From Woeseia sp. (GTDB lineage: Bacteria > Pseudomonadota > Gammaproteobacteria > Steroidobacterales > Woeseiaceae): DNA of 64,000 nucleotides. The notes below the pieces were generated by a model. The model did no database searches. It saw only the letters and a list, made by a program, of their open reading frames with translations, and was not told the DNA's origin. Positions 56,159 through 64,000 of this stretch are shown here, in pieces (the first letter of the stretch is position 1; the number at the start of each line of letters is the position of its first letter). The position numbers were made by a program, and so were the translations under genes. The DNA lies in assembly GCA_021773015.1 (NCBI GenBank), contig JAJFKW010000001.1, positions 558,001 through 622,000 of the forward strand, in the 5' to 3' direction.

Positions 56159-57022
56159 TCAAAAGTAGTCGTCGGCAGTTGCCAGCAACTCTATTGCATT
56201 TTCTTGTGCAATGACGTTAGTGAGTATGTACCCGTCCTGGTATGGGTCGGCGGCTAACACTTCCTGCAACAAGCGGTCATGTAATTCCCGCTCGTAAAGC
56301 AATCGTGCATAACCGCGTGCGAATTCGACTTTCGCACTCAAGTCCAGACCGTTACTCAGCTCAATCGCTTTTTCAAACGCCGCTCTGCCTTTTTCCGGTT
56401 CGCCACCCAGTGCCGGGGGCCGCAAGGTCGCCAATATTCCCAGGTACACGTAAACGGAAGCAGCGGAATCACCCTCATCAATCTCAAGGTATCGTTCTAA
56501 CAGTGCCTCCGCGTGCGGCAGTCGAGCCAGGGCATTGAAGTCATCAGCATGTGCACGTATGTAAGCGAGCGATGCGAGACCGTATGCGAAAACGGCATCC
56601 GCTTGTTTCGCGGATAAACCACCAAGCGTGTCGGCAAATTCATCGAAAGACTGTTTCTGCCAATCACATGCTGCCTCGTAACTCAGACAAATCGCGCGAA
56701 AGCCGTAATCCTGAGCTCTTTTTGTCAGTCGTGCAGAGCGCTTATCGTCGTCGGCAAAGACGGCGCCATAGGACGCATAGAGCCCGGCGGCGGCGGATAG
56801 AATTGCCGGGTCATCCGGGCTGCCTTCAAGCAGGCTATCCAGCAAGATGAGGTACGACGGAGCGCCTTGCCTAACGATTTCTGGATCATCCTGGTTTGAT
56901 ACCGCCACTGAAATATTATCGGCGAATTTGCTTGCAGCATTGGAAACCAATGCCGCACAACCGCTGCAGAGCGTGAAAGCCGCCAACAGCATGAACAATC
57001 CGAATCGGTTCAATTTCCTCAT
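56159..57022 (-). CDS. TatT family TRAP-associated periplasmic/lipoprotein component
   Basis: ATG 57022 gives 287 residues (open frame to 57202). The lipobox is LCSGCAA. Helical TPR-like repeats follow: LLDSLLEGSPDDPAILSAAAGLY, KRAQDYGFRAICL, and LLERYLEIDEGDSAASVYVYLG. This matches the TatT (TRAP-associated TPR) family that forms trimers binding the DctP protein. It is 53 bases before dctP on the same strand, as expected. Confidence 0.88.
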   Translation of the reverse strand: MRKLNRFGLFMLLAAFTLCSGCAALVSNAASKFADNISVAVSNQDDPEIVRQGAPSYLILLDSLLEGSPDDPAILSAAAGLYASYGAVFADDDKRSARLTKRAQDYGFRAICLSYEAACDWQKQSFDEFADTLGGLSAKQADAVFAYGLASLAYIRAHADDFNALARLPHAEALLERYLEIDEGDSAASVYVYLGILATLRPPALGGEPEKGRAAFEKAIELSNGLDLSAKVEFARGYARLLYERELHDRLLQEVLAADPYQDGYILTNVIAQENAIELLATADDYF

Positions 57023-57122
57023 GCCTCGACAGACCCCAATAGGTACCATTGGTTCAGAGTCTAGGACCAAGAAATTCGATATACGGGCACCACGTCCCAA
57101 AATTGGGAATTGGGCGTCCGGA

Positions 57123-57467
57123 TTAGATTTTCTCTTTGATTCTTGCGGCCTTGCCGGTACGACCTCGCAAGTAGTAGAGCTTGGCTCGCCGCACGTCGCC
57201 ACGACGCTTTACTTCGATCGCACTCACCGTCGGACTGTACGTTTGAAATACGCGCTCGACACCTTCACCGTGAGAAATCTTGCGAACGGTAAAAGATGAG
57301 TTCAAGCCGCGATTGCGTTTCGCAATGACGACACCTTCAAAGGCCTGTAGCCGCTCACGCGTACCCTCTTTGACTTTCACCTGCACAATAATGGTGTCGC
57401 CTGGCGAAAACGCCGGAATTTCTTTACCCATTTGCTCTTGTTCAAGCGCTTCTATTACTTTGCTCAT
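57123..57467 (-). CDS. rplS: 50S ribosomal protein L19
   Basis: The 114-residue protein has [58 protein letters not shown] and [21 protein letters not shown], all typical L19. It is the last gene of the rpsP-rimM-trmD-rplS operon. Confidence 0.98.
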   Translation of the reverse strand: MSKVIEALEQEQMGKEIPAFSPGDTIIVQVKVKEGTRERLQAFEGVVIAKRNRGLNSSFTVRKISHGEGVERVFQTYSPTVSAIEVKRRGDVRRAKLYYLRGRTGKAARIKEKI

Positions 57468-57525
57468 TTTGCTCTACCTACACACTCAGTCTTTAATCGA
57501 ACTGCAACCCACGTAAGCCTTTGAC

Positions 57526-58275
57526 CTACTCTTCAGTTGCAGCATTCTCGTTCAAATATTCTGCGAGCAACGTTTGTTGCTCCACGTCTAATTCCAGCCG
57601 CGTTAACAAATCAGGCCGACGCACATAACTTCTGCCTAATGCCTGTTTTCGCCTCCAGCGGGCTATTCGTTCGTGATCACCCGACAACAGGACCTCCGGT
57701 ACATTTCGACCGGCTATGCTCTCTGGCCTCGTGTAGTGCGGATGATCCAACAAGCCGTCGCTGAAGGAGTCCTGCAATGCAGACTCATCCTTGCCGAGCG
57801 CACCCGGCAGCAACCTGACGACCGAGTCAATTACTGCCATCGCGGCAATCTCGCCACCGCTTAACACGAAATCGCCCAGTGATAATTCTTCGTCGACGCT
57901 CGCCTCCATAAGGCGCTCGTCTATTCCTTCGTAACGTCCGGCCAGCATAATTACCCCTGGCAAAACTGACAATCTAGCTGCGGTCGCCTGATCAAATCGA
58001 CGACCCTGCGGCGACAAGCAAATTACCGGCACATCATCGGGCATTTTCGACTTTGCCCGCTCGATCGCTTCTGCCACCGGTGCAAACTTCATCACCATGC
58101 CAGGACCGCCTCCGTACGGCCTGTCATCAACGGTACGATGAATATCCGTCGCGAAATCGCGCGGGTTTTCGCAAGCCAGCTCGACCAAGCCCGACGATAT
58201 CGCTCTTCCGACCACGCCATACCGTGCAACTTCAGCAATCATTTTCGGAAACAGCGTGACGACGTTAATTTGCAT
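57526..58275 (-). CDS. trmD: tRNA (guanine-N1)-methyltransferase
   Basis: ATG 58275 gives 249 residues. It contains [49 protein letters not shown] and [14 protein letters not shown] (trefoil-knot SAM site), and [21 protein letters not shown]. TrmD makes m1G37 in tRNAs to prevent frameshifting. It lies 4 bases downstream of rimM. Confidence 0.98.
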   Translation of the reverse strand: MQINVVTLFPKMIAEVARYGVVGRAISSGLVELACENPRDFATDIHRTVDDRPYGGGPGMVMKFAPVAEAIERAKSKMPDDVPVICLSPQGRRFDQATAARLSVLPGVIMLAGRYEGIDERLMEASVDEELSLGDFVLSGGEIAAMAVIDSVVRLLPGALGKDESALQDSFSDGLLDHPHYTRPESIAGRNVPEVLLSGDHERIARWRRKQALGRSYVRRPDLLTRLELDVEQQTLLAEYLNENAATEE

Positions 58276-58279
58276 CGCC

Positions 58280-58831
58280 TTACAGCCATTCCCAATCAAC
58301 CTGGATGACACCTTTGGTGACGTCCACGTCCAAAATCGTATTACCTAGCACGAATGGGATCAGTATTTCTTGATCCCCTTTGACCACCATTACGTCATGC
58401 GCTCCGGTCGCCAGCATGTGCTCTACTTCACCTAACGTCGTGCCGTCCTTGTGGACGACGCTCAATCCTTGCAGATCCGACCAATAATATTGGCCTTCCC
58501 CTGCTTCCGGCATGTCATCACGCCGAATGCGAATCTCTTGACCAATCAGGGCAGCTGCCGAGTCCCTGTCGCTAACGCCCTCCAACCGCACAATGACATT
58601 CTTGCCATGGCGCTTGCCTTCGACCCATTTCGCCGCGTTCCATTGCCCGCCGTTACCCAGCAGAAAACTAGCGTAGTCTAATATTGCTTCTCTTGGCTCG
58701 GTGTATGAAAACAGCTTTACCCAGCCATTAACCCCAAAAACTCCGACCACCTTGCCCAGCGTGATGGGTTCTACCAAGTTGTCCGTTGACTCTGTCAACG
58801 TCGCTCCAGTCCCGGAATTTCCGGTACCCAT
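58280..58831 (-). CDS. rimM: Ribosome maturation factor RimM
   Basis: The 183-residue protein has [22 protein letters not shown] near residue 25 and the C-terminal PRC-barrel with [14 protein letters not shown] and [14 protein letters not shown]. RimM binds S19 in 30S maturation. The start at ATG 58831 gives an extra Ser/Thr/Gly-rich N-terminal leader of about 20 residues compared with most RimM proteins. Confidence 0.96.
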   Translation of the reverse strand: MGTGNSGTGATLTESTDNLVEPITLGKVVGVFGVNGWVKLFSYTEPREAILDYASFLLGNGGQWNAAKWVEGKRHGKNVIVRLEGVSDRDSAAALIGQEIRIRRDDMPEAGEGQYYWSDLQGLSVVHKDGTTLGEVEHMLATGAHDVMVVKGDQEILIPFVLGNTILDVDVTKGVIQVDWEWL

Positions 58832-58850
58832 TGCCCTGAATGCGTAACGC

Positions 58851-59108
58851 TTAGTTGCTTACTGTCGCCTTGCGTTGCACTTTGAGCAATGCGGCCACAC
58901 GGTCCGACGGCTTCGCGCCCTGACCAATCCAATAGTCGACACGATCCAAATCGATGCGCAAATTCTCTTCTTTCTCAGTTCCTACCGGATTGAAAAAGCC
59001 CAACCGTTCAATGTACCGACCATCACGGCGGTTCCGGCTGTCAGTGACAACCAGATGATAAAAAGGACGTTTTTTCGCGCCCGCGCGCGAAAGGCGAATA
59101 CTAACCAT
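58851..59108 (-). CDS. rpsP: 30S ribosomal protein S16
   Basis: ATG 59108 gives 85 residues ([54 protein letters not shown]), the normal length of S16. The longer open frame to 59309 is not supported. It is the first gene of the four-gene operon. Confidence 0.98.
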   Translation of the reverse strand: MVSIRLSRAGAKKRPFYHLVVTDSRNRRDGRYIERLGFFNPVGTEKEENLRIDLDRVDYWIGQGAKPSDRVAALLKVQRKATVSN

Positions 59109-59381
59109 TACTCTTCCGTTTTGATTAAAAATACAGGCAGACGTGCCAAGTCTCGGGGGGTGCCCGAGTAAACCGCGCATTCTACCCATTTCCGCAAGAA
59201 TGTGAAGCCCTAATTGAGCGTTTTGTCCGCTCGATAGCCTATAAAAATCAGTGTTTTGCAATTTTCTCGGAGCAGCCCCGAAAATGCCCAGTCGGGCTGC
59301 GCTGCACACGCGCCATTAGCGCTTTGAGCCACACCGCAGACAACGCGGCAATTCTAGCCGAGAATCGCGAAATTGGCGGAT
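59109..59381. other. Gap between ffh and rpsP
   Basis: About 270 bases without a gene. It carries the rpsP promoter; no ribosomal leader structure was identified by eye, and the usual directly adjacent ffh-rpsP arrangement is slightly loosened here. Confidence 0.4.
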
Positions 59382-60755
59382 CTATCGGCCTGGCGGCGGC
59401 ATCCCCGGCGGCATCCCACCGCCCGGCATTCCTCGCAGCATCTTTTTCATGCCACCCTTCGACATCTTCTTCATCATCTTTTCCATCTGAACATGCTGCT
59501 TTAGCAGCCGGTTCACATCCTGAATCTGCAGGCCCGAACCGCTCGCGATGCGTTTTTTCCGCGACCCATTGATGGTCTTGGGAAAACGACGTTCGCCCGG
59601 GGTCATTGAATTGATGATAGCGATCTGGCGTCGCAGCTGTTTTTCATTTGCCGCATCCTTCAGCATCCCGGGATTCACATTCCCTGGAATTGGCAGTTTT
59701 TCCAACATTGCCGCCATACCTCCCATATTCAGCATCTGTTCAAACTGGTCACGCAAATCCGACAGGTCAAAGCCACGCCCTCGCTGCAGTTTTTTGGCAA
59801 GCTTTTCCGCTTTCTCCTTACTGACCTTGTCCTCAATTTCCTCAACCAGTGACAGCACATCACCCATGCCGAGAATTCGCGAAGCCATCCGATCGGGATG
59901 GAACACTTCCAGCGCATCAGTTTTCTCACCTACACCAATGAAACGAATCGGTTTCCCAATGACCTCGACTACGGACAGCGCAACACCACCTTTTGCATCA
60001 CCGTCGGTTTTGGTCAGCACAACACCACTCAACGGCAACTTCTCGTTGAAGGCCCGCGCAGAATTGACCGCATCCTGGCCGGCCATACTGTCAATCACAA
60101 AAAATGTTTCATGTGGTTGCGCCGCCTGGTGAACCTTTGCGACTTCATCCATCAATTCTTCGTCGACGTGCAGCCGTCCAGCGGTATCGAGCAGCAATAC
60201 GTCAACGTGCGAGCGCCGCGCCTCATCGAGTGCTTTGGCGACGATATCGACTGGTTTTTGTGCTGCGTCGCTGTCACAAAACGTGGCACCGACATCCTCA
60301 GCAAGCGTTTTCAGCTGCAAAATAGCCGCTGGACGATATACGTCCACGCTCACCATCATTACGCTTTTCTTATCTTTCGTAATCAATCGCCGCGCGAGCT
60401 TTGCTGCCGTCGTCGTCTTACCCGCGCCTTGCAAACCTGCCAGCATAATGACAATAGGGGGCTGTGCCCTAAACTCAAGCGGCTTCGTCTCTTGACCAAG
60501 AAGACTGACCAACTCTGCATGAATGATCTTTATCAGCGCCTGTCCGGGCGACAGGCTTTTTCCAACTTCTTCACCAACCGCGCGTTCGCGGATTTTCTCA
60601 ATGAAGGATTTTGCTACCGGCAATGCGACGTCGGCTTCGAGTAATGCGAGTCGCACTTGCCGCAGCGTGTCTTTGATATTCGACTCGCTTAGTCGACCTT
60701 TGCCGGTCAGGTTACGGGTCGCATCCGCCAGTCGGCCCGAAAGATTTTCAAACAT
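59382..60755 (-). CDS. ffh: Signal recognition particle protein Ffh
   Basis: The 457-residue GTPase has an N domain (LSGRLADATRNLTGKGRLSE) and G-domain motifs LAGLQGAGKTTTAAKLA, SVDVYRPAA, DTAGRLHVDEELM and LTKTDGDAKGG. The M domain has the SRP RNA-binding helix region (GSRKKRIASGSG). A Met/Gly/Pro-rich tail ends it. It targets membrane proteins cotranslationally with 4.5S RNA. It lies upstream of rpsP on the same strand. Confidence 0.98.
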   Translation of the reverse strand: MFENLSGRLADATRNLTGKGRLSESNIKDTLRQVRLALLEADVALPVAKSFIEKIRERAVGEEVGKSLSPGQALIKIIHAELVSLLGQETKPLEFRAQPPIVIMLAGLQGAGKTTTAAKLARRLITKDKKSVMMVSVDVYRPAAILQLKTLAEDVGATFCDSDAAQKPVDIVAKALDEARRSHVDVLLLDTAGRLHVDEELMDEVAKVHQAAQPHETFFVIDSMAGQDAVNSARAFNEKLPLSGVVLTKTDGDAKGGVALSVVEVIGKPIRFIGVGEKTDALEVFHPDRMASRILGMGDVLSLVEEIEDKVSKEKAEKLAKKLQRGRGFDLSDLRDQFEQMLNMGGMAAMLEKLPIPGNVNPGMLKDAANEKQLRRQIAIINSMTPGERRFPKTINGSRKKRIASGSGLQIQDVNRLLKQHVQMEKMMKKMSKGGMKKMLRGMPGGGMPPGMPPPGR

Positions 60756-60857
60756 TGGGATGGCTACCGCTATTGATTAGCGGTTGAGTCTAACCCGATA
60801 CACGAAATTAGGTCTATCACGACGCGCGGCCGACGGATGATTGCACAAGCAGGAAGC

Positions 60858-61625
60858 CTAAACGGTTATTACGACACCCCGAGATAGCATGCGGATTTTC
60901 TTACCCGGCGCCGCCTCAAGAACTTCTGCCAAAATTTTGTCCTCTTCACCGGGCTTCATGCCGGTCAACCAAATTTCAGGATCGTGCTCAAGCTGCTTTA
61001 AGTCCTCACACATCGTAGCCGGACAATAGTGGCCAGATTGTGCGGCTAATGCCTCATTTTCGTTTGGAAACGATACCTCTATTACAAGAACACGTAAGTC
61101 CTCACAGGCGTTTAGCACGGGCCAAAGCGTTTGATTCGTTTTCGTATCGCCACTAACGGCGAATACGCCACCGGAATTCTGCACCGTATAACCCAGTGAC
61201 GGAACGCTATGTGCAACATCGACCGCATGGAAATCGCGATGCCCAATGTTAACTGTCGATCCCGGCTCACATACGTGATAGCGCAAAACCGGGCTATCAG
61301 AAGTCGGCAGTTCGGCAAAATCTGGCCAAATCACCCAGTTGAACAAATGATCTTGAATCGCTTGCAGGGTTTCCTGGCGCCCGTACACTGTGACTGGAAT
61401 GTCGAGGTTTTCGTCAAATATGCAGTCGACCAGCATCGGCAGGCCAGCAATATGATCCAGATGCGCATGCGTAAGAAAAACATGCCGAATCGAACGCAAC
61501 TCCACTAAGCTGAGATCGCCGACGCCGGTTCCAGCGTCCAGCAGCACATCGTCGTCAACGAGCATCGCGGAGGTCCGGGATCCCGCACCAATACCACCGC
61601 TACAGCCGAGTATTCTTATGCGCAT
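60858..61625 (-). CDS. MBL-fold metallohydrolase, class-II 3',5'-cyclic nucleotide phosphodiesterase-like
   Basis: The 255-residue protein has LTHAHLDHIAGLPMLVD, the HxHxDH metal motif in the variant used by class II cyclic-nucleotide phosphodiesterases. An N-terminal LGCSGGIGAGSRTSAMLVDD opens the fold, and AVSGDTKTN supplies a downstream metal Asp. It is probably cytoplasmic. cAMP hydrolysis is plausible (a CRP-consensus site is in the window), but other MBL hydrolases look similar. It is divergent from ypjD. Confidence 0.8.
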   Translation of the reverse strand: MRIRILGCSGGIGAGSRTSAMLVDDDVLLDAGTGVGDLSLVELRSIRHVFLTHAHLDHIAGLPMLVDCIFDENLDIPVTVYGRQETLQAIQDHLFNWVIWPDFAELPTSDSPVLRYHVCEPGSTVNIGHRDFHAVDVAHSVPSLGYTVQNSGGVFAVSGDTKTNQTLWPVLNACEDLRVLVIEVSFPNENEALAAQSGHYCPATMCEDLKQLEHDPEIWLTGMKPGEEDKILAEVLEAAPGKKIRMLSRGVVITV

Positions 61626-61923
61626 TTAGCCGGCCTTCGGCTTCGATGGAGTTGTAGCTTGCGAATTCATAAGCAATAATTACTCGCTATCCTTGCAAGT
61701 TTCTCGCCACGACTTTGGCAGCGAATTTATGGTTCCTGGGCGGACATACGATTCGAATACCTAAGTTCGAGCCAAACACATACGACGAGAATTATCGAAT
61801 ATCCGACCAAATCCCCAATGTCGCAGCTTTTGTTGCCCGCTGTAGAAGCAGCAGGGTTCTAATGGACTGCACCATATGGGATCATTCGTCGAAGCAACGT
61901 AGGTCATCATCGGCTGGCTGTCT

Positions 61924-62730
61924 GTGTTTCAAATCACAATTTTTTTCTTGTATCTCATTGCGGCTGCCGCGTTCGGCATAAGTCGCCTGCGTGAGACCGA
62001 TTCGTCGGCAGTATTGGCAAGCACGATCGCCTTTGTGTGCGGGATTGCAGGCGTTTGTTGGCATAGCTATATTCTCGCTGGCCTAATATTGACGCCAACC
62101 GGTTTGCATCTTTCTATGTCAAATGCCGCGTCTCTAATCGGCGTACAGCTCGCCATTATCGCATTGCTAGGCGGACTACAAATGGCTCTGCGAGGCTTAT
62201 CCGGCGGTTTGTTGCTGATAGCCGCCGTCGCCGCGGCACTGACGGTATCGGCGCAAGGTGCAGCAGTTTCGGGTGTCCAGACCTGGCAGCTGCAAAGTCA
62301 CATATTGGTTTCAATGATTGCCTACGGACTACTTTGCGTTGGCGCAATCGTCGCAATTTATGCACTCGCTCAAGACTCGCGTTTGCGCGCTGGCAAGCTG
62401 TCGTCGGTTAACCGACTGTTTGCGCCGCTGGAGACGACTGAGGCGCTGCTGTACGGCATCGCCATGGCAGGATTTATCTCGCTATTGCTCGGCGTGCTAT
62501 TGGGATTGACGTTTGTAGAGGACATATTCGCGCAACATCTCGTGCACAAGTCGGCGTTATCGATATTGGCACTAATATTGTTCGGAGTATTGCTATTGGG
62601 CCGTCATTTCGCTGGCTGGCGTGGGCGCCGTGCAGTGTATCTTTATTTGATCGGTTTCATTATTTTGGGACTCGCCTACTTTGGCAGTCGTTACATTCTC
62701 GAGTACATTCTTAGTCGCTCATGGGGATAG
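61924..62730 (+). CDS. ypjD: Inner-membrane protein YpjD, CcsA/cytochrome-c-assembly-like
   Basis: The 268-residue protein has about eight transmembrane helices. It has the CcsA-type pattern QLQSHILVSMIAYGLLCVG and AQHLVHKSALSILALILFG, each with a histidine that may bind heme. YpjD lies between ffh and corB in many gammaproteobacteria, as here. Its role in cytochrome c assembly is not settled. The start is GTG 61924. Confidence 0.85.
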   Translation: MFQITIFFLYLIAAAAFGISRLRETDSSAVLASTIAFVCGIAGVCWHSYILAGLILTPTGLHLSMSNAASLIGVQLAIIALLGGLQMALRGLSGGLLLIAAVAAALTVSAQGAAVSGVQTWQLQSHILVSMIAYGLLCVGAIVAIYALAQDSRLRAGKLSSVNRLFAPLETTEALLYGIAMAGFISLLLGVLLGLTFVEDIFAQHLVHKSALSILALILFGVLLLGRHFAGWRGRRAVYLYLIGFIILGLAYFGSRYILEYILSRSWG

Positions 62731-62734
62731 TGCA

Positions 62735-62794
62735 GCAACCGCGAATTCGATTATGGGTAGACAAGCAACCGCATATTCGATTATGGGCAGACAG
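62735..62794. repeat. Tandem 30-bp direct repeat (2 copies)
   Basis: GCAACCGCGAATTCGATTATGGG... and GCAACCGCATATTCGATTATGGG... are adjacent 30-base units with few differences, in the gap between ypjD and corB. Replication slippage would explain it; an RNA-structural role is not evident. Confidence 0.6.
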
Positions 62795-62922
62795 CATCGG
62801 TATGGCCGATCACGGGCTGACATGGCCGCCGCCTTGGCGCAATTTGCCCAGCATTTCCTTGACAGGCGTCGCGGCGCTTGATGAACTGATCGACGTATTG
62901 GCATACAGGAGGTGCTCATTCG

Positions 62923-64000
62923 TTGGGCGATGACGTTCCCCTAGGGGCCTTAGTGGGTCTCATTCTTGTTCTACTTACCCTCTCCGCGTTCTTTTCGGGC
63001 TCAGAGACAGCCTTGATGAGCCTCAACCGTTACAAGCTTCGACACAAAGCTCGCAGCGGTCACCGAGGTGCAAAACTCGCAGAATCTCTGTTGGCCAAAC
63101 CAGACCGCCTAATCGGCTTGATACTGCTAGGTAATAATGCCGTTAATTTCGCGGCCGCATCACTGGTCGGCGTTATTTCTAGGGACTTGGGCGGACAACT
63201 CGGATTAGCGATTGGCACGGCCACGCTCACTCTGATTGTGTTGATATTTGCGGAGACCGCACCGAAAACAATGGCCGCACTCCATCCCGAGCGGGTCGCG
63301 TTCCCGGCCGCTTTCATTTACTACCCGCTGTTAAAAATTCTCTACCCGCTCGTATGGCTAACCAATTTGATGGCAAACGGCGTACTGTTTTTGCTTGGCC
63401 TACGAAAGTCGGACACCGAAGGGGACGCTTTAAGTCGTGAGGAATTGCGCACGATCGTTCACGAAGCGGGGACACGAATCTCTACCCGTTATCGACAAAT
63501 GTTGGTCAGTATTCTTGACCTGGAGCAAGTTACGGTTGACGACGTGATGGTTCCTCACAACGAAATCGTCGGTATTGATCTTGACGCAGATATTGATGAC
63601 ATCAAAAAGTTGATTGGCAATAGCAGCCACACACGGTTACCGGTGTTTCGTGACAACATCGATGCTGTCGTCGGCCTTTTGCACCTACGTAAACTCGCAA
63701 ACGTCGGCGGCAAATCTGAGTTTTCCAAGGCCGATATCGAAGCGCTCGTCATCGACCCGTATTTTGTACCCGAAGGTACACCCCTAAGCATTCAATTGGT
63801 GCAATTTCAAAAAAGCCAGCAAAGAATGGCGCTGATCGTTGATGAGTATGGCGATATTCAAGGTCTAGTAACGTTGGAAGATATTCTGGAAGAAATCGTC
63901 GGTGAATTTACCAGCGATTCGGGAAATGTTGATGAGGAAATAGTCCGCGAAAGCGACGGCTGTTACCTGGTATCCGGCGCAGCAAATATTCGTGAGATCA
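62923..64000 (+). CDS. corB: HlyC/CorC-family transporter CorB, 3' truncated by window edge
   Basis: The TTG at 62923 sits 10 bases after AGGAGG and begins MGDDVPLGALVGLI; about 359 codons are visible. Four hydrophobic segments form the DUF21/CNNM domain (FFSGSETALMSLNRYKLR, LLGNNAVNFAAASLVG, IFAETAPKTMA). The CBS pair follows from about residue 200 (DVMVPHNEIVGID; EYGDIQGLVTLEDILEEIVGE). CorB is a Mg2+ efflux-related CNNM protein. The C-terminal CorC-HlyC domain is largely outside the window. Confidence 0.93.
   Translation, partial: MGDDVPLGALVGLILVLLTLSAFFSGSETALMSLNRYKLRHKARSGHRGAKLAESLLAKPDRLIGLILLGNNAVNFAAASLVGVISRDLGGQLGLAIGTATLTLIVLIFAETAPKTMAALHPERVAFPAAFIYYPLLKILYPLVWLTNLMANGVLFLLGLRKSDTEGDALSREELRTIVHEAGTRISTRYRQMLVSILDLEQVTVDDVMVPHNEIVGIDLDADIDDIKKLIGNSSHTRLPVFRDNIDAVVGLLHLRKLANVGGKSEFSKADIEALVIDPYFVPEGTPLSIQLVQFQKSQQRMALIVDEYGDIQGLVTLEDILEEIVGEFTSDSGNVDEEIVRESDGCYLVSGAANIREI

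Noticed and set aside
59548-60644. Plus-strand ORFs opposite ffh
   Set aside because: They are shadows of the well-conserved ffh gene on the minus strand.

Overview
The window comes from a gammaproteobacterium of moderate GC content. The evidence is a set of gene neighbourhoods typical of that class: dapA divergent from gcvR-bcp, followed by bepA; mlaA beside mlaFEDCB; the ffh / rpsP-rimM-trmD-rplS block; and ypjD-corB. The SUF-only Fe-S operon, the MttB-family methyltransferases, the TatT-associated TRAP transporter and the ECF sigma/TPR-kinase pair suggest a marine or sediment, Woeseia-like lineage. That placement is inference, not a database result.

Layout. (1) 1-9.1 kb is accessory: two divergent MttB-family methyltransferases; a tightly packed minus-strand operon (ATP-grasp ligase, OlsF-like acyltransferase, DinB-like protein, small membrane protein) with a membrane thioredoxin upstream; a lipoprotein; and the decayed 3' end of a hydrolase gene. 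(2) 9.2-18.0 kb holds a PadR regulator followed by an ADOP/MacB-like permease, a HlyD-type adaptor and an ATPase. It continues with a cupin, an alpha/beta hydrolase and a MerR regulator that has a textbook 19-bp-spacer promoter. Decayed second copies of both the hydrolase and the cupin lie at the edges of this block, showing past duplication. (3) 18.2-26.4 kb holds a 1394-residue FG-GAP/VWA/TSP3 surface protein and a metzincin-like protease with an unusual Ile/Val/Trp-rich repeat N-terminus. A methyltransferase, a gene-poor stretch with perfect CRP-type and sigma-54-type sites, and a lipoprotein bracketed by inverted repeats follow.

(4) 26.5-34.7 kb is conserved core: tRNA-Ser(GGA), a small lipoprotein, dapA, gcvR, bcp, bepA, mlaA and mlaFEDCB, mainly envelope maintenance. 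(5) 34.9-41.7 kb is the SUF operon (Rrf2 regulator, sufB, C, D, S, U, T) under an IscR type-1-like box, ending with a sixA-like phosphatase. (6) 41.9-46.1 kb carries serine/threonine catabolism (sdaA, kbl, tdh) with hslR in between. (7) 46.1-57.0 kb carries the Ser/Thr kinase and ECF sigma factor, two small genes, sppA, a sorbosone-dehydrogenase-like lipoprotein and the TRAP-TatT operon. (8) 57.1-64.0 kb carries rplS-trmD-rimM-rpsP, ffh, an MBL-fold phosphodiesterase-like protein, ypjD and the start of corB.

The most novel candidates are the repeat-metzincin plus VWA/FG-GAP pair, the four-gene ATP-grasp/OlsF/DinB-like operon, and the ADOP-like permease that has its own ATPase and adaptor. No complete insertion sequence, prophage or CRISPR array was seen.
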